A DNA stretch of 64,000 nt from Cladosporium sp. IMV 00045 (taxonomy: Eukaryota; Ascomycota; Dothideomycetes; Cladosporiales; Cladosporiaceae), in the NCBI GenBank assembly GCA_001931905.2, contig MSJI02000815.1, positions 26,794-90,793 on the forward strand, written 5' to 3'. The notes beneath the pieces were generated by a model. The model had not been told where the DNA came from. It did no database searches and saw only the letters and a program-made list of their open reading frames with translations. The position numbers were made by a program, and so were the translations under genes. Below are positions 10,594 through 20,489 of the stretch, one piece after another; the stretch's first letter is position 1, and each line of letters starts with the position of its first letter.

Positions 10594-11004
10594 TACCAAT
10601 TACATCATCCTCAGCATGAGTCTCCGTCAACTACCGGAGTGAATGAGTAAGCGCTCACGGTCCTTACTACCTTACCACAAGTGCAAGCAACACTTCTCTC
10701 GCCAAACTCGAGAGTCCGCTGGACAAACAAGCAGAGGTCCAAACCCGTGAGCCATCTGATCTAAAACTGCTTCGGAATCCGTCTCTGAGAGGGCCCTCGA
10801 GACCGGTGTAACAACATACGTCAATTCACTCAGCCAGTCTATCACGTGCTGCCAAGTCCGCGCGTGGTGCATGTGACGGGTGCCATTAATCCATCACAGC
10901 GGCTACCTTTGCACTTTGCCAATACACTCAACATCAATCATCCCTGCCCATCTACCTGTTTATCGGAAAGCAATCAAGCCGACTTCGTTGCCCGAGCGCC
11001 CACC

Positions 11005-14000
11005 ATGGTGAACTTCAATTTTGACAACGTAGAACGGCGAGCTTACCAAGAGCCACAGACGACAAAGCGGGAGCTTCTTCGGCCGCCACCTCAGAGCGCG
11101 AACAACCTCTCAAATGGAGATTGGCACACGCCTAGCGGGCCAGCCGGAATCTCGGACCTTCTAGCAAATCAGGCTACATGGACATTCAACGACATTGACA
11201 AGCATGCGGTAGCTCCGGCAAAAGTGGAAACGGTGTTGCCAATGGTGAGATCAGAAAAGCGGCAGAGAGATGAGGAGCCCGTATACGGACCAAGCACAAA
11301 AAAGCAATCGAAGGACAAGAAGGATGAGTCTTCGCGCGCGGCTGAAGACGAGGATGGCGAGATGGATGTGATTGATCTGACTTCCGATGTTGAGGACAAT
11401 AACGAGCAGACGATATTCCCAGAGCGCCAATTCGTTCCTCGTGCTCACGACGACTCGAGGACCACCCAAAGGCGCAAGTCCCCTAGCCCTCCGCGTACTT
11501 TCATCCGTGGATTCTCGCCGATAGCAGCCCACCCAAGGAAGCCGCCGATCGTCAATAAGAGCAAACCTCCGATCAAACCGCCAGATCGTAGGCAGAGGCG
11601 AACCACACAGTCATCAACGAGCTCAAGCCATCAAGTTTTTCGCGGGCGTGCCTCAATGTCCAGCACTCGTTCGGAACCTCGGCCAGGCACACCGATTGCT
11701 AGAAGTACGCCAACAGTCACTCTCGATTCTCGCTCTCCCAAAGGCCCGTCCACTACTGGCACCTCTACTTGTGGCCCACCTCGCAAGTCTGGCCCATTCT
11801 TGCAAGAGGAGGATAGCGATTCAGAGGGCGAGGCAGAACCGGAAGACAGACAAGACACACGCCAAAGTGTGGAAAATCTTGTCAATCGTCCAAAACATGA
11901 CACACCTGCCAGACTCGAGCTGGCCCGCCTTCAGGGAGAAAGCCAAGACATGAGAGCAGCTGCTCGAGACAAAACACACAAAGGTCTTATTACCCCGGCG
12001 ATTTCTGAAAAGAACCCTGACGGTGCGGACAAGATCGATGCTGCTACTTCGGACCCAAAGCCTTCGAGGTCTTTTTTAGGACCCCCGCACCAGAGACCGG
12101 GGATGTAGCCATCCCATCGATCGAGGATTCATCCAAGCACCCAGGGCGTGACTTGGCTGATGGAACTCATCCATCTCTGGTGCGGCATCAATCCCGCGGT
12201 TCTTCTCACTTACCACCCAAACGAACTACTCTGACAGCGGAAAGCAATATGAAAATTCGCAGGGCTTTTCCAAAGCGAAGCACTGTGAATCCATTCTTCC
12301 CTAAGTCCAAGAGCGGACTTCAAAGCTCAAACCGAAATAAATTTCAAGCAATGTGCCAGAAGGCACGCCTTCAAAATGCCAGACACAACATGACGATTCC
12401 ATCGTCAACTGCTAGTCCAGTCGTCGACCCCGGATCTCAGCACAAGCATGCGCAGCCTCTTCGTCGTGAGGACACGATTGACCGAGCTGAGCGGGCCTTG
12501 GCCGCTAACAAGCTGAAGAGGCCGAGCGATCAGATATTCCCTCGTCAAGCAGCAACAGGATCTCAACAAGGCAGCCGCGCACATACACAACATCTTCGAG
12601 ACTTGAACTACCGACTGGCTCCACTTGAGCACGATTCGCAAGATACCGACGAAGCAGAAGCTAGCCCCGTCGAGAAACCATCTGGACCGTTCTCACTCAA
12701 TAGCACACATGGGGTTCAAGCCATGCGGAAAGTGGTCCCCAAGACGGTCACACATCCATACGAGCCAACTAGCTCCTCAGCTACAGCTGCAAGATTCATG
12801 GGCAAGAAGCCTCCGAAGCCTTCCAAAGTCATCATCAAGAAGAAAGCCCACAACTCCCTGCCAATCGTCGCGAGTGACCTTCAGCTTTACAAATGGAGGC
12901 AGCAAGGTCTTCCGTGGTCCAAAGTCGGCGAACAATATGAGCAACTGCCCGAAACAACGTTCCACTCGGAGGATCGAATGCGGAAGCGATTGCGCTTTGT
13001 CGAGGAATCCATCGAAACCGAAGACATCAGTGAGAACTTGTGCCAGCGCGTCATCGATGGGGAAGAGGGAGCGGAAGAGGAGCTCAACCGACTAGTCGGC
13101 TTGAAGGCGCCGGAAAAAGCAGCACCACTGGACACGCGACCTTTCCGAAAGATCGTGAAGGGAGATATGGCGGATCCAAAGCCGGTGGTCGCTGCATCAC
13201 ACGCCTCCACACCGATGCCGCATACCCTTGTTGCACCACGACCTACCCAAGGCGGCAAGACGATCGACTATGAGTCCTCACAGATCTACTTTGGTCACGT
13301 GGCAAAGCTTCTGGAGGACACTGAAACAGAATCGGAAGACACAGATCGTGAAAGCTCACCAATCACCGATCAAGACACGGTGCACTGGGAGTACTTCCTG
13401 GAACGTCGCGACTTTGACGTTGAGGAGCTGACTGAGGAGCTAATGGAGAATCTAGCCTCAGTGGAAGACATGGAGTGGAGGGAATATGGTGTTACTCGGG
13501 AGAAGCTCTGGGATGCCAACGCTCTGGCTTCGAGTTTCGTGCTCGCTACGCCTGAAGGCAATCAAGTCTTCACTGGTGCACAGAACTTTTCTCTCCGCCA
13601 GGAGAGAGACCACAACGGCATGGTATTGCTGACCCGCGAATCTGACTCCGGAACGACTCAGGTCAGGGTTTGCAGGCGCCTGCTTACTTTCCAGCAGCAT
13701 GTCGTACCCGAGAGCAAGGAAGGCTGGTTGCCGAAGACAATGTACTGTGTACAGGTCAAGATCATCAACAAGCCGCAGGATGACCTCTTCGACTCACTGG
13801 GCGTAACTCTCAAGACCCTCGATGACGAGATCTATGGCTCCCTCGATCAGGCGAACTCGCGCGCGATCGCGGAATGGGTCAAGTTGACTCTGAAGCCCAC
13901 TTCCGCGCGTCTGAACCAAGTTGAAATCGAGCTCGCGGAAGCGAGAGCAGCGCTGACTCGGGAAGTGGAAGATGAAGGCAAAGACAAGACTTTCAGGCGG

Positions 14001-14072
14001 TTCATTGAAGACGACGAGAAGTCCGTGGAGGTCTTCGTGCAGGCTGTTAAGGTGAAGGGGCCTCGAAACTAG
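11005..14072 (+). CDS. large disordered nuclear-type protein, frame break near 12 kb
   Basis: I do not recognise a named family. Translation starts at 11005 in a near-ideal context (CACCATGG) and stays open to a stop at 12108. The frame +2 relative to it is open from 12021 to a stop at 14072, so one protein of about 1,000 aa needs a 2-mod-3 intron or a frameshift between about 11984 and 12108. The best intron I can find is 11984-12033 (50 nt, CTGAC branch, acceptor AAG) but its GTCTTA donor is poor. The first half is Ser/Pro/Arg-rich with an acidic EDEDGEMDVIDLTSD stretch, which resembles a SUMO-interaction motif. The second half has KWRQQGLPWSKVGEQY followed by RMRKRLRF, which resembles a Myb/SANT-like helix set, and a more ordered C-terminus. 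Chromatin or transcription role is inference only. Confidence 0.6.
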
Positions 14073-14205
14073 CGAGTCTTGGGTGGATCAAATGAGTTCT
14101 CAAGGACTCTTCATTTCATTACATAAAGCAGCAAGTATCATTCATCATCAAATTTTCCATTCCCCAAATCTCATAAGACAGTCTTGCGAGAAGAAGAAGA
14201 AGAGT

Positions 14206-14525
14206 CTACCAAGACTTCTTTCCCTGCCCGGCATTCTCAGCGCCCTTTCCAGCCGAGTTGCCAGCGTCTTCGATGCCACCGGTGATTCCCTGGAGGCCAT
14301 CTCCCACAGCCTTGGTACCGGTGGTGTTGTTGATGGTTTCTCCAACACCACGGCCGGCGGTTCCAACAAGGCCGCCGGCAGTCTTCGTGATTCCGCCTAC
14401 GGCGTTGCCGAGCTGTGAAGGTGTAAGTACGAGAAGTGATGTCGTGAAGCTGGGGAGGGGCAACGGACGGTGGAAGTGCCAGTCTTGACCGCACCACTGA
14501 CGCCAGAATCGTTGTTGTTGTTCAT
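14206..14525 (-). CDS. small Gly-rich conserved fungal protein
   Basis: Exon 1 (14525-14469) and exon 2 (14412-14206) encode 87 aa. Exon 1 reads MNNNNDSGVSGAVKTGTST and exon 2 continues LGNAVGGITKTAGGLVGTAG, a Gly/Thr/Ala-rich series of amphipathic segments ending GKGAENAGQGKKSW. Small proteins of this type, starting with an Asn run and a SGVSGAVK-like segment, recur in Pezizomycotina and are often abundant in stress or conidial conditions; I recall no defined function. The 56-nt intron has an unusual GTCCGT donor and a good TTCACAG acceptor, and removing it joins the two halves in phase 0. The gene is convergent with the upstream large gene, 133 bp apart. Confidence 0.72.
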
Positions 14526-15579
14526 GGTTGATGATTTGTATATTCGATGTCAAGTAGAGATTGAATCGTAAAGATGTAGATCGCATAATCGAAGTGCAAC
14601 CGCAGCGATTGTTATAATCCGCCATCCCATCATACGTCATGGGATGACGTTGAACAAAACACCATCCGCCAACCACAACACGCAACACAAATTCAGCCTA
14701 CAAGCGAATGTGGCTGAAGTGGTAGAAGAGACCAGGATGGTAGTCTGTATACATATGTACGTGTTACAACCTCACAAGCAGATTGGATAGATGGCCATGT
14801 GCCTTTCCGATAAGCACTCTTCACACTGCTGGTGAGTGGCATGCAGATGAGGGGCAAACGAGCGCGCCACGGAAATGTTTTGCCCTGCCGTGATAGCATT
14901 GCCCTAATTAGGCAGCAACTAAAGAAGGTCTTTTCATTGTTTGTACTCGCCAAGGCTGCTGTGGACTCTGCCATTATCTGCGTCAACGAACATGGTAGGC
15001 TCCGAGGCTTCGATGGCTCGATAGACATCATCAGATCTTGAACGTCCTATGCCATGTCAACGGTGTGGTTCACATTCCATGTACGCGGTGAAACGACACC
15101 AGAAATCATGACCGCAGTTCAGAACACATTTCATGGAATATTCGCAGTGAAGACTCGAAGAAAAGCAATGGCGTTGGAAAGTATTCTGAGCCAAAGTTGG
15201 GTGTGACAGATGTTCATGACAACCTCAACACTATGCCCTCTTTGCGGCTTCAATTACTTTATAATGAGGCCGAGGTATGGAGTTCCCTCCATCAGGCTGC
15301 ATTGCTGCTCTTTGTGCCATACATCTGCCATCGCTGGCCACCACGATTTCCCTTGCCTATCACTCGCCGGTGGCGCCTAGAATTTATGCGGCGGCATTCT
15401 CCTGGCTTCTGAAGCCTTCGTCCATACTCTTCGGGGCTTCCATGGCTCGACCAGTGGCGTATCGTGCAAACAGCAGTAGATACTGCCGCACATGTTGGAT
15501 TTTACAACTTTCATCCTTGCTTGAACGGCTTCCCTCCAAGCCGTAGGGGCCGTATTTTGACCAGAAGTGGCTCCAGCAC
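14526..15579. other. intergenic
   Basis: This 1.05 kb stretch holds the promoter of the small Gly-rich gene and the 3' flank of RRP45. Short frames on both strands are not convincing, and no tRNA box pair or repeat was seen. Confidence 0.5.
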
Positions 15580-16536
15580 TTATCGCTCGTTCTCAGCACT
15601 CAGCTCAGCCATCAAACCCCCAGCATCCCTTCGCTTCTCATCCTCCTTGAGTTTCGCATGCACAAACTTGTCAAGCACTTTGACCTTCGCCAGCGCCGCG
15701 TCCATGCAGCTCAGAACACTCATTCCATCAACAGGCTCGCCACTATATTTGGCAATCTGACAAACCTCACCGAAGCGGTTCATGCTGATAATAACCTCGC
15801 CCTCCCTGCACTGCTCTTCCAACAGCGTGGAGTCAAGAAGCATGACAGAGCCATCCTCATAGTAACCGAAAGTAATACAAAAAGGCTGATGCTGCATGGA
15901 GAGCTTAATCGGCTCGCGATCTCTAGGGTCAAAAATCTCGACGTCCTCGCCACGCACTTCAAAGTCCGGACGGCGGTAGTGCATCAGAGCGGCGACGAGA
16001 GCCATGCAGCTGGCGTCGACGAGGCTGCCGTCGTGGTCGAGGACGTGGACGTCGGCGCGCACGTGGAAGCATTTCTGGCCGGCGACGATGCAGAGGGATT
16101 CGGTGTCGAGGGCGCCGGACCGGCGGATGGTTTTCTCCAGGATGCGCGAGAGGAGGACTTCGGCTTGGTCTTGTCTGGGGGGAGTGTTAGTGATGTTCTT
16201 TCATGAGATAATACCATAAGTATGGATGATTAAAAAAAGCAAGTAGACGTACCGACCAACTTCAAAAGCAGGCGAAGCAATAGGCGACAGCTCAGTGGAA
16301 ATGGTGAAAACGCCATCGAATTTTCGATCCGCGGACGCCCTGACGACCTCTGAAGAAATCCGCACCATCACTCTAGTCTTGCCCAATTGCACGGTCGCCA
16401 CGCCATATTCGTCGCCGAAAGTCAGGTCGAGTTGGCGGAACTCGTCAAAAGCCCTGCCGTCCAAGCGGACGTTTTCGCGGAGAGCTTGCAGGAGGAATGA
16501 CTTTGCGTTGTTGGAGGGCTCTGATTCGCGAGGCAT
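15580..16536 (-). CDS. RRP45: exosome subunit Rrp45
   Basis: This is a ring subunit of the RNA exosome with an RNase PH fold, acting in 3'-5' processing and decay of rRNA and other RNAs in nucleus and cytoplasm. Exon 1 (16536-16253) and exon 2 (16174-15580) flank a 78-nt intron (GTACGT donor, CCCCCAG acceptor) and give 292 aa. Family marks are LRENVRLDGRAFDEFR near the start, GVATVQLGKTRVMVRIS, then DVHVLDHDGSLVDASCMAL, and CITFGYYEDGSVMLLDST. The length is near the usual 300 aa. The splice joins EVGR to QDQAEVLLSRILEK, as expected between the first and second beta-sheet lobes. It is divergent from CWC15 with 339 bp between starts. Confidence 0.93.
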
Positions 16537-16875
16537 GCTGGATGACTGCTTTGCGATTTTTGTTGATTTTTTATGTTGGTGATGTCAGAGTCGAAATAAA
16601 TGTTTGCGATTGATATCCCGCCACGGCTTTCTTCTTCTCCAAACCCCAGCGTGAGCTTGCCAGGCGCATTCTTTTCGATCTGCGCTTGCGGGAAAAGCCG
16701 ACCCAGGCACTCTACCTTGACTTCACTGCCGTACCTTACTACTACATCACTTCACCACTTCTCAAGAAAACATCACTCAGCTACCAACAGTACTTAACAG
16801 CGCGCTCTCGGATCGCACGCTTTTCCACATCCTCTGCGCCCGCCCAAGCACAAACTCCTACCACAAACACCAACC
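16537..16875. promoter_or_regulatory. divergent promoter, RRP45 / CWC15
   Basis: A 339-bp spacer between the divergent starts of two RNA-processing genes. The CWC15 leader side is C- and A-rich. No known binding site was recognised. Confidence 0.55.
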
Positions 16876-17637
16876 ATGACCACAGCACACCGCCCAACCT
16901 TCGACCCAGCCCGCGGCAAAGAAGCCGCGCGCGGCGAAGCCTACCACCAACGCCTGCTGCCCGCGCACAAAATTCTCAAGTACCGGCAAGCGACGCAAGG
17001 CGCGCCGAGCGAGCAGGCCAAGCGCGACCTGCGAGCGGAGCTGTTGCGGAATGAGAGGAGGCATTTTGCGAGGAAAGAGGGGAGGGAGGTTGCTGATGAT
17101 GAGGAGGGGGAGGGGGAAGGGGTGCAGCTTGCAATCGAGGGTGGTGAGAATGAGGGTGAGGAGGCGAGAGGGGTGAAGAGGAAAATTGAGAATGGGTCGA
17201 GTGAGGAGGGAGGGCAAGAGGAAGAGGATTACGAAGCGAAGAAGCGAAGGGTGTTGGAAGAGAACAAGGATATTGACGCAGACTCGGATTCCTCGGCATC
17301 ATCGGAAGAAGACTCAGACGACGACGACGACGACGACGAAGAAGCGGAACTGATGCGCGAGCTGGCGAAGATCAAAGCCGAGCGCGCGGAAGCCGCGGCG
17401 AAAGAAGCAGCGGAGAAAGCGAAGAAAGACGAAGATCAGCGGGAGAAAGACATTGCGCTGGGGAATCCTTTGCTGAATTCTAATCAGGAGTATGGGGTGA
17501 AGAGGAGGTGGGATGATGATGTTGTGTTCAAGAATCAGGCGAGGGGGACGGAGGATAGAGGGAAGGAGAAGCAGTTTGTGAATGATTTGCTGAGGAGCGA
17601 TTTTCACAAGCGTTTTATGGATCGGTATGTTCGTTGA
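16876..17637 (+). CDS. CWC15: pre-mRNA splicing factor Cwc15/Cwf15
   Basis: This 253-aa intronless protein is a subunit of the Prp19/CDC5L-associated spliceosome. The N-terminus MTTAHRPTFDPARGKEA is the family signature (TTAHRPTF...RG). The middle is highly charged: Glu/Gly stretches at about 75-125 and a run of seven Asp near 155, encoded by (GAC)n. The C-terminus has the conserved block GNPLLN...YGVKRRWDDDVVFKNQARG, then FVNDLLRSDFHKRFMDRYVR to the stop, which is exactly where Cwc15 proteins normally end. The length fits. It is convergent with CTK3, 672 bp away. Confidence 0.94.
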   Translation: MTTAHRPTFDPARGKEAARGEAYHQRLLPAHKILKYRQATQGAPSEQAKRDLRAELLRNERRHFARKEGREVADDEEGEGEGVQLAIEGGENEGEEARGVKRKIENGSSEEGGQEEEDYEAKKRRVLEENKDIDADSDSSASSEEDSDDDDDDDEEAELMRELAKIKAERAEAAAKEAAEKAKKDEDQREKDIALGNPLLNSNQEYGVKRRWDDDVVFKNQARGTEDRGKEKQFVNDLLRSDFHKRFMDRYVR

Positions 17638-18309
17638 AGTGAGTTGGGGGGATTGGAGAGAGATTTGGTGCGCCAGAGTGGTTGGCGAGCATGTCGATCA
17701 TCACGAGTATGACGCGGATCTCAGTGATGCATGGCAATGCGCGGAGGCCTGTGTTGGCTACGTGAATGCCAATATCGCATCGACCAGGCGAGGAACTCCG
17801 TTCTCGCCTGCGCAGAATCCGAAAAGCGAATTTGTCCGACAACAAGAAGTCCGCTCTCCTTTTACATCTAGCCTACGAAGCAAAACTGGATTTCATTTGC
17901 TGGATTGGATGCGCGTGGAGACAAGCTTGGCCATCAGGACAAATTCAAGAATTTCATGTATCATACAAAATGTCCACCAGCAGGGTGGTTCAAGACCTTC
18001 AACATCCTAGTCCATATGACGAGATTTGAAGTGCATTGCAACCTTTCCTCCATGAAATATTTCACCAAAGTCTTTGCATCTTTTTCGCAAATATCCCCTC
18101 AGCCTGATCTCATCTTACTTGTAAGAACGCGCTTCTTGTCATATGGCAAGCTCAACAACGCTGCAAAAAAAGAAAGAAAAAATTAAGAAAGAAAGAAAAA
18201 ACAAAGCAAAGATGCCTCAATACAATCCCCAAACATACACAAGGGTATCCTCCCAAAACGCCTACGCTAAAAGCCGCAAGAGATCAAACATCCTACCTCT
18301 CATCATCCC
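17638..18309. other. convergent intergenic region
   Basis: This is the 3' flank of both CWC15 and CTK3. It contains a purine-rich run of A and AAAG units at about 18165-18208. I see no gene. Confidence 0.5.
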
Positions 18310-19071
18310 TCACACCGTCTCAAACCTCAAACACTCCCTCCTCAGATCCGCCTCCTCCTTGGCCAACTCATAATCATCATCCTCCATATCGCTCGTGCCA
18401 TCCCACATCATGTCCCTCTCCTTATCCACCGCCAAATCACTCTCCACCTGGCTGATCGCCCAAATCCCTTCCCTCGCGCGCTTATGCCTCTCCCTATCCT
18501 CCTCAATCCTCTGCTCGACCTGCCTCTTATCGAGCTTCATAGCCGGCGCGGGAGCGGTGTAAGGCTCCCTGACAGACGCAGGCGTGTTGCGCGCCAGCGA
18601 AGACGTGCCGTCATCCTGCCCCTCAGCGTGCGCAGGCGAGCCAGTCGCGCCCGAAGTGTCGCGGCCTGAGAGAAACTCCTCCAGTTCGCCCACAGTCTGG
18701 GCCTGCAAGAATCCCCTCCCCTCTAGCGCCTTGAGCACGCTCTTGACGACGCGCACGTTCGCCGCGCCACCGCCCTCCGCGGGAGCTACGAGATCCACAA
18801 TCCGCAGAATATCCCTCTCCATCATGCGCACATACGCCAACTCGTCGTGGGCTTTTGCAGCATCGCACAGCGCGGGCAGGAAGTACATGATGTTGGCGCG
18901 GGAGTTGAGGTTGTTGCGGTCGAGCTGCTCGAGGATGCAGGAGTGGAGGTCTTCGGCGTGCGGGGCGTGGCGGAGGGCGTAGTGGGCGGTTTTCAGGGCG
19001 GAGTTGGTGCTGGCGTTCAGGTGGTGGAGGAGGGAGGTGAAGCGCATGCGGACCTCGAAGGGGTCTGCCAT
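18310..19071 (-). CDS. CTK3: CTD kinase I gamma subunit Ctk3
   Basis: This 253-aa intronless protein is the gamma subunit of CTDK-I, which phosphorylates Ser2 of the RNA polymerase II C-terminal domain. The N-terminal CID-like helical domain opens with DPFEVRMRFTSLLHHLNAST, the clear family signature, followed by ALKTAHYALRHAPHAEDLHS and NNLNSRANIMYFLPALCDAA. A Ser/Pro linker lies at about 135-170. The C-terminal domain begins KLDKRQVEQRIEEDRERHKR and ends with an acidic segment. The plus strand is C-rich over the 3' end and G-rich over the 5' end, that is, sense-strand G-richness rises towards the stop. Confidence 0.92.
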   Translation of the reverse strand: MADPFEVRMRFTSLLHHLNASTNSALKTAHYALRHAPHAEDLHSCILEQLDRNNLNSRANIMYFLPALCDAAKAHDELAYVRMMERDILRIVDLVAPAEGGGAANVRVVKSVLKALEGRGFLQAQTVGELEEFLSGRDTSGATGSPAHAEGQDDGTSSLARNTPASVREPYTAPAPAMKLDKRQVEQRIEEDRERHKRAREGIWAISQVESDLAVDKERDMMWDGTSDMEDDDYELAKEEADLRRECLRFETV

Positions 19072-19666
19072 TGTTGGGGTGAGGTTGTTGTTGTGTTTGG
19101 TTTGGGTGGAAGAGAGGAGTGGAAGAGGGGTTTCATTCAGTGGTGAAGTGACCTTGAAGAGATATGGATAAGGTATCTACCTAGCTAGGCACATTCCACG
19201 AACAGGCCTCGACATGTTCCTTGACTCTCGCGTGCGGCGGGAGCTACGCAAGCAAGCCGCGGGAGGCTCGGCCAGCGATTGCGGGGAGAGAAAGTCAAAA
19301 CCCGGCGTCTGTTCTCACGGAAGAGAGTGATGAAGCGTCATGACCAAAGCGAAATGGCCTCGCGCTGGCTTCAGCTCGATCATCCGTCTGACGAATCCAC
19401 GCACTATTGATATTGCAGCGGCAGATCATACGCGCCGCGTGTGCGTGACATGCATTCTTGCTGTCGTACCCAGCGTACCCACTCGTGTCGCAGAGCCGCA
19501 TGGCCGAGACGAGACATACACGCACGTCAAATTTGTCTGCACGAGGAAGGATGCTGGCCAAGCCAATCTATGTTCTCCTCATTGACAGGACTAGCGCCGT
19601 TGTTGGGATGGAAATAGCAGCGGGCGTTCATGTAGTCAGCACATGCAGCACCGAGGATGAAGTGCA

Positions 19667-19702
19667 TACATGTAATAGAGATTGTACATGTAATAGAGAT
19701 TG
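19667..19702. repeat. perfect tandem duplication, 2 x 18 bp
   Basis: The 18-mer beginning TACATGTAATAG is repeated head to tail without mismatch at 19667-19684 and 19685-19702. It looks like a recent slippage duplication. Confidence 0.9.
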
Positions 19703-20068
19703 TTGTTGGTCTTGGCTACCGTAGATCCAGCTAGAGCTGCATGTAATAATAATAGCATGAAGAAGACGATTATTCATAATCATCTACCGCATACTGTAGA
19801 TAGCAGTAGGATGGATTGACTAGATTGACTCACAGACAGCCCTAGCTAGGATGCTCGACACGACACGGAGATTAATAAACACCCTTGTCGAGGAAGTTGA
19901 TGGAATTCATTTCAACCACGCGCTTGACCCTCCCGGCTTTCCCTTTTGGGAGAGACGGTGGGCTCTAGCAGGACTGTGAATGGACGAGAACAAAGAAGGT
20001 GCTCGGGTAGGGTGGCAATAGTGGCAATAACGAAGGAAGGATAAAGCGATTGTTTGATAGGGCGGGCG

Positions 20069-20078
20069 AGGGTTAGGG
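20069..20078. promoter_or_regulatory. telobox-like motif (AGGGTTAGGG)
   Basis: A short interstitial TTAGGG motif lies about 410 bp upstream of the kinase ATG. A role as a Tbf1/Teb1-type site is inference. Confidence 0.3.
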
Positions 20079-20489
20079 CGAGGATCAGAGGCAATCATTA
20101 GCGTTCGGACCATGGATCGTTCGTCTCCTCGCGCCTTTGCTGGTTCGGCGTTCAACCCCACGTTTGTCAGTGTCTGGCCAGCCTCGAGTGGAAGCTTTGC
20201 GCGCGACGCTTGTTGCTCTGTCGCTGTCGCTGTCGCTGTTACTGTTTAGCCGCTCGCTGCAGATTTACCTCACTACTCATCTCTCCCGTGAGGCTGCTGG
20301 CTGTTGGCTGTTTCTGCCTTTGCTCGTGCTGCTGCTGCCCCTCCAAAGCCTGCTAGTAGCCTTTCTCCTGCAGTAGTAGCCTGGCAGTACTCCCAGTTAC
20401 CTCCACTAGCCGCGCCAGACGTCAGCCGCCTGCCGCCTCAAGGCCCGCCGACCCTCACTATCCTCCCACTGCCACATCTCCGAGGGAGC

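Larger units (their letters stand above)
10088..11004. other. intergenic with decayed repeats and a CAC microsatellite
   Basis: This 0.9 kb stretch between two plus-strand genes has no convincing gene. It contains an imperfect direct repeat (10293-10347 and 10499-10560) and a (CAC)12 microsatellite directly after the second copy. The right part must hold the promoter of the gene starting at 11005. Confidence 0.5.
19072..20489. other. intergenic, CTK3 promoter and kinase promoter/leader
   Basis: This 1.4 kb divergent region has an 18-bp perfect tandem duplication (19667-19702), a telobox-like AGGGTTAGGG (20069-20078) and a GTCGCT-type hexamer run near 20219-20240. The 190 nt before the kinase ATG are open in the kinase frame but contain no in-frame ATG. 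Confidence 0.5.

Noticed and set aside
15658..16206. 182-codon plus-strand frame over RRP45
   Set aside because: Antisense to conserved exosome-subunit coding sequence, spanning into the intron; Val/Ala-rich shadow.
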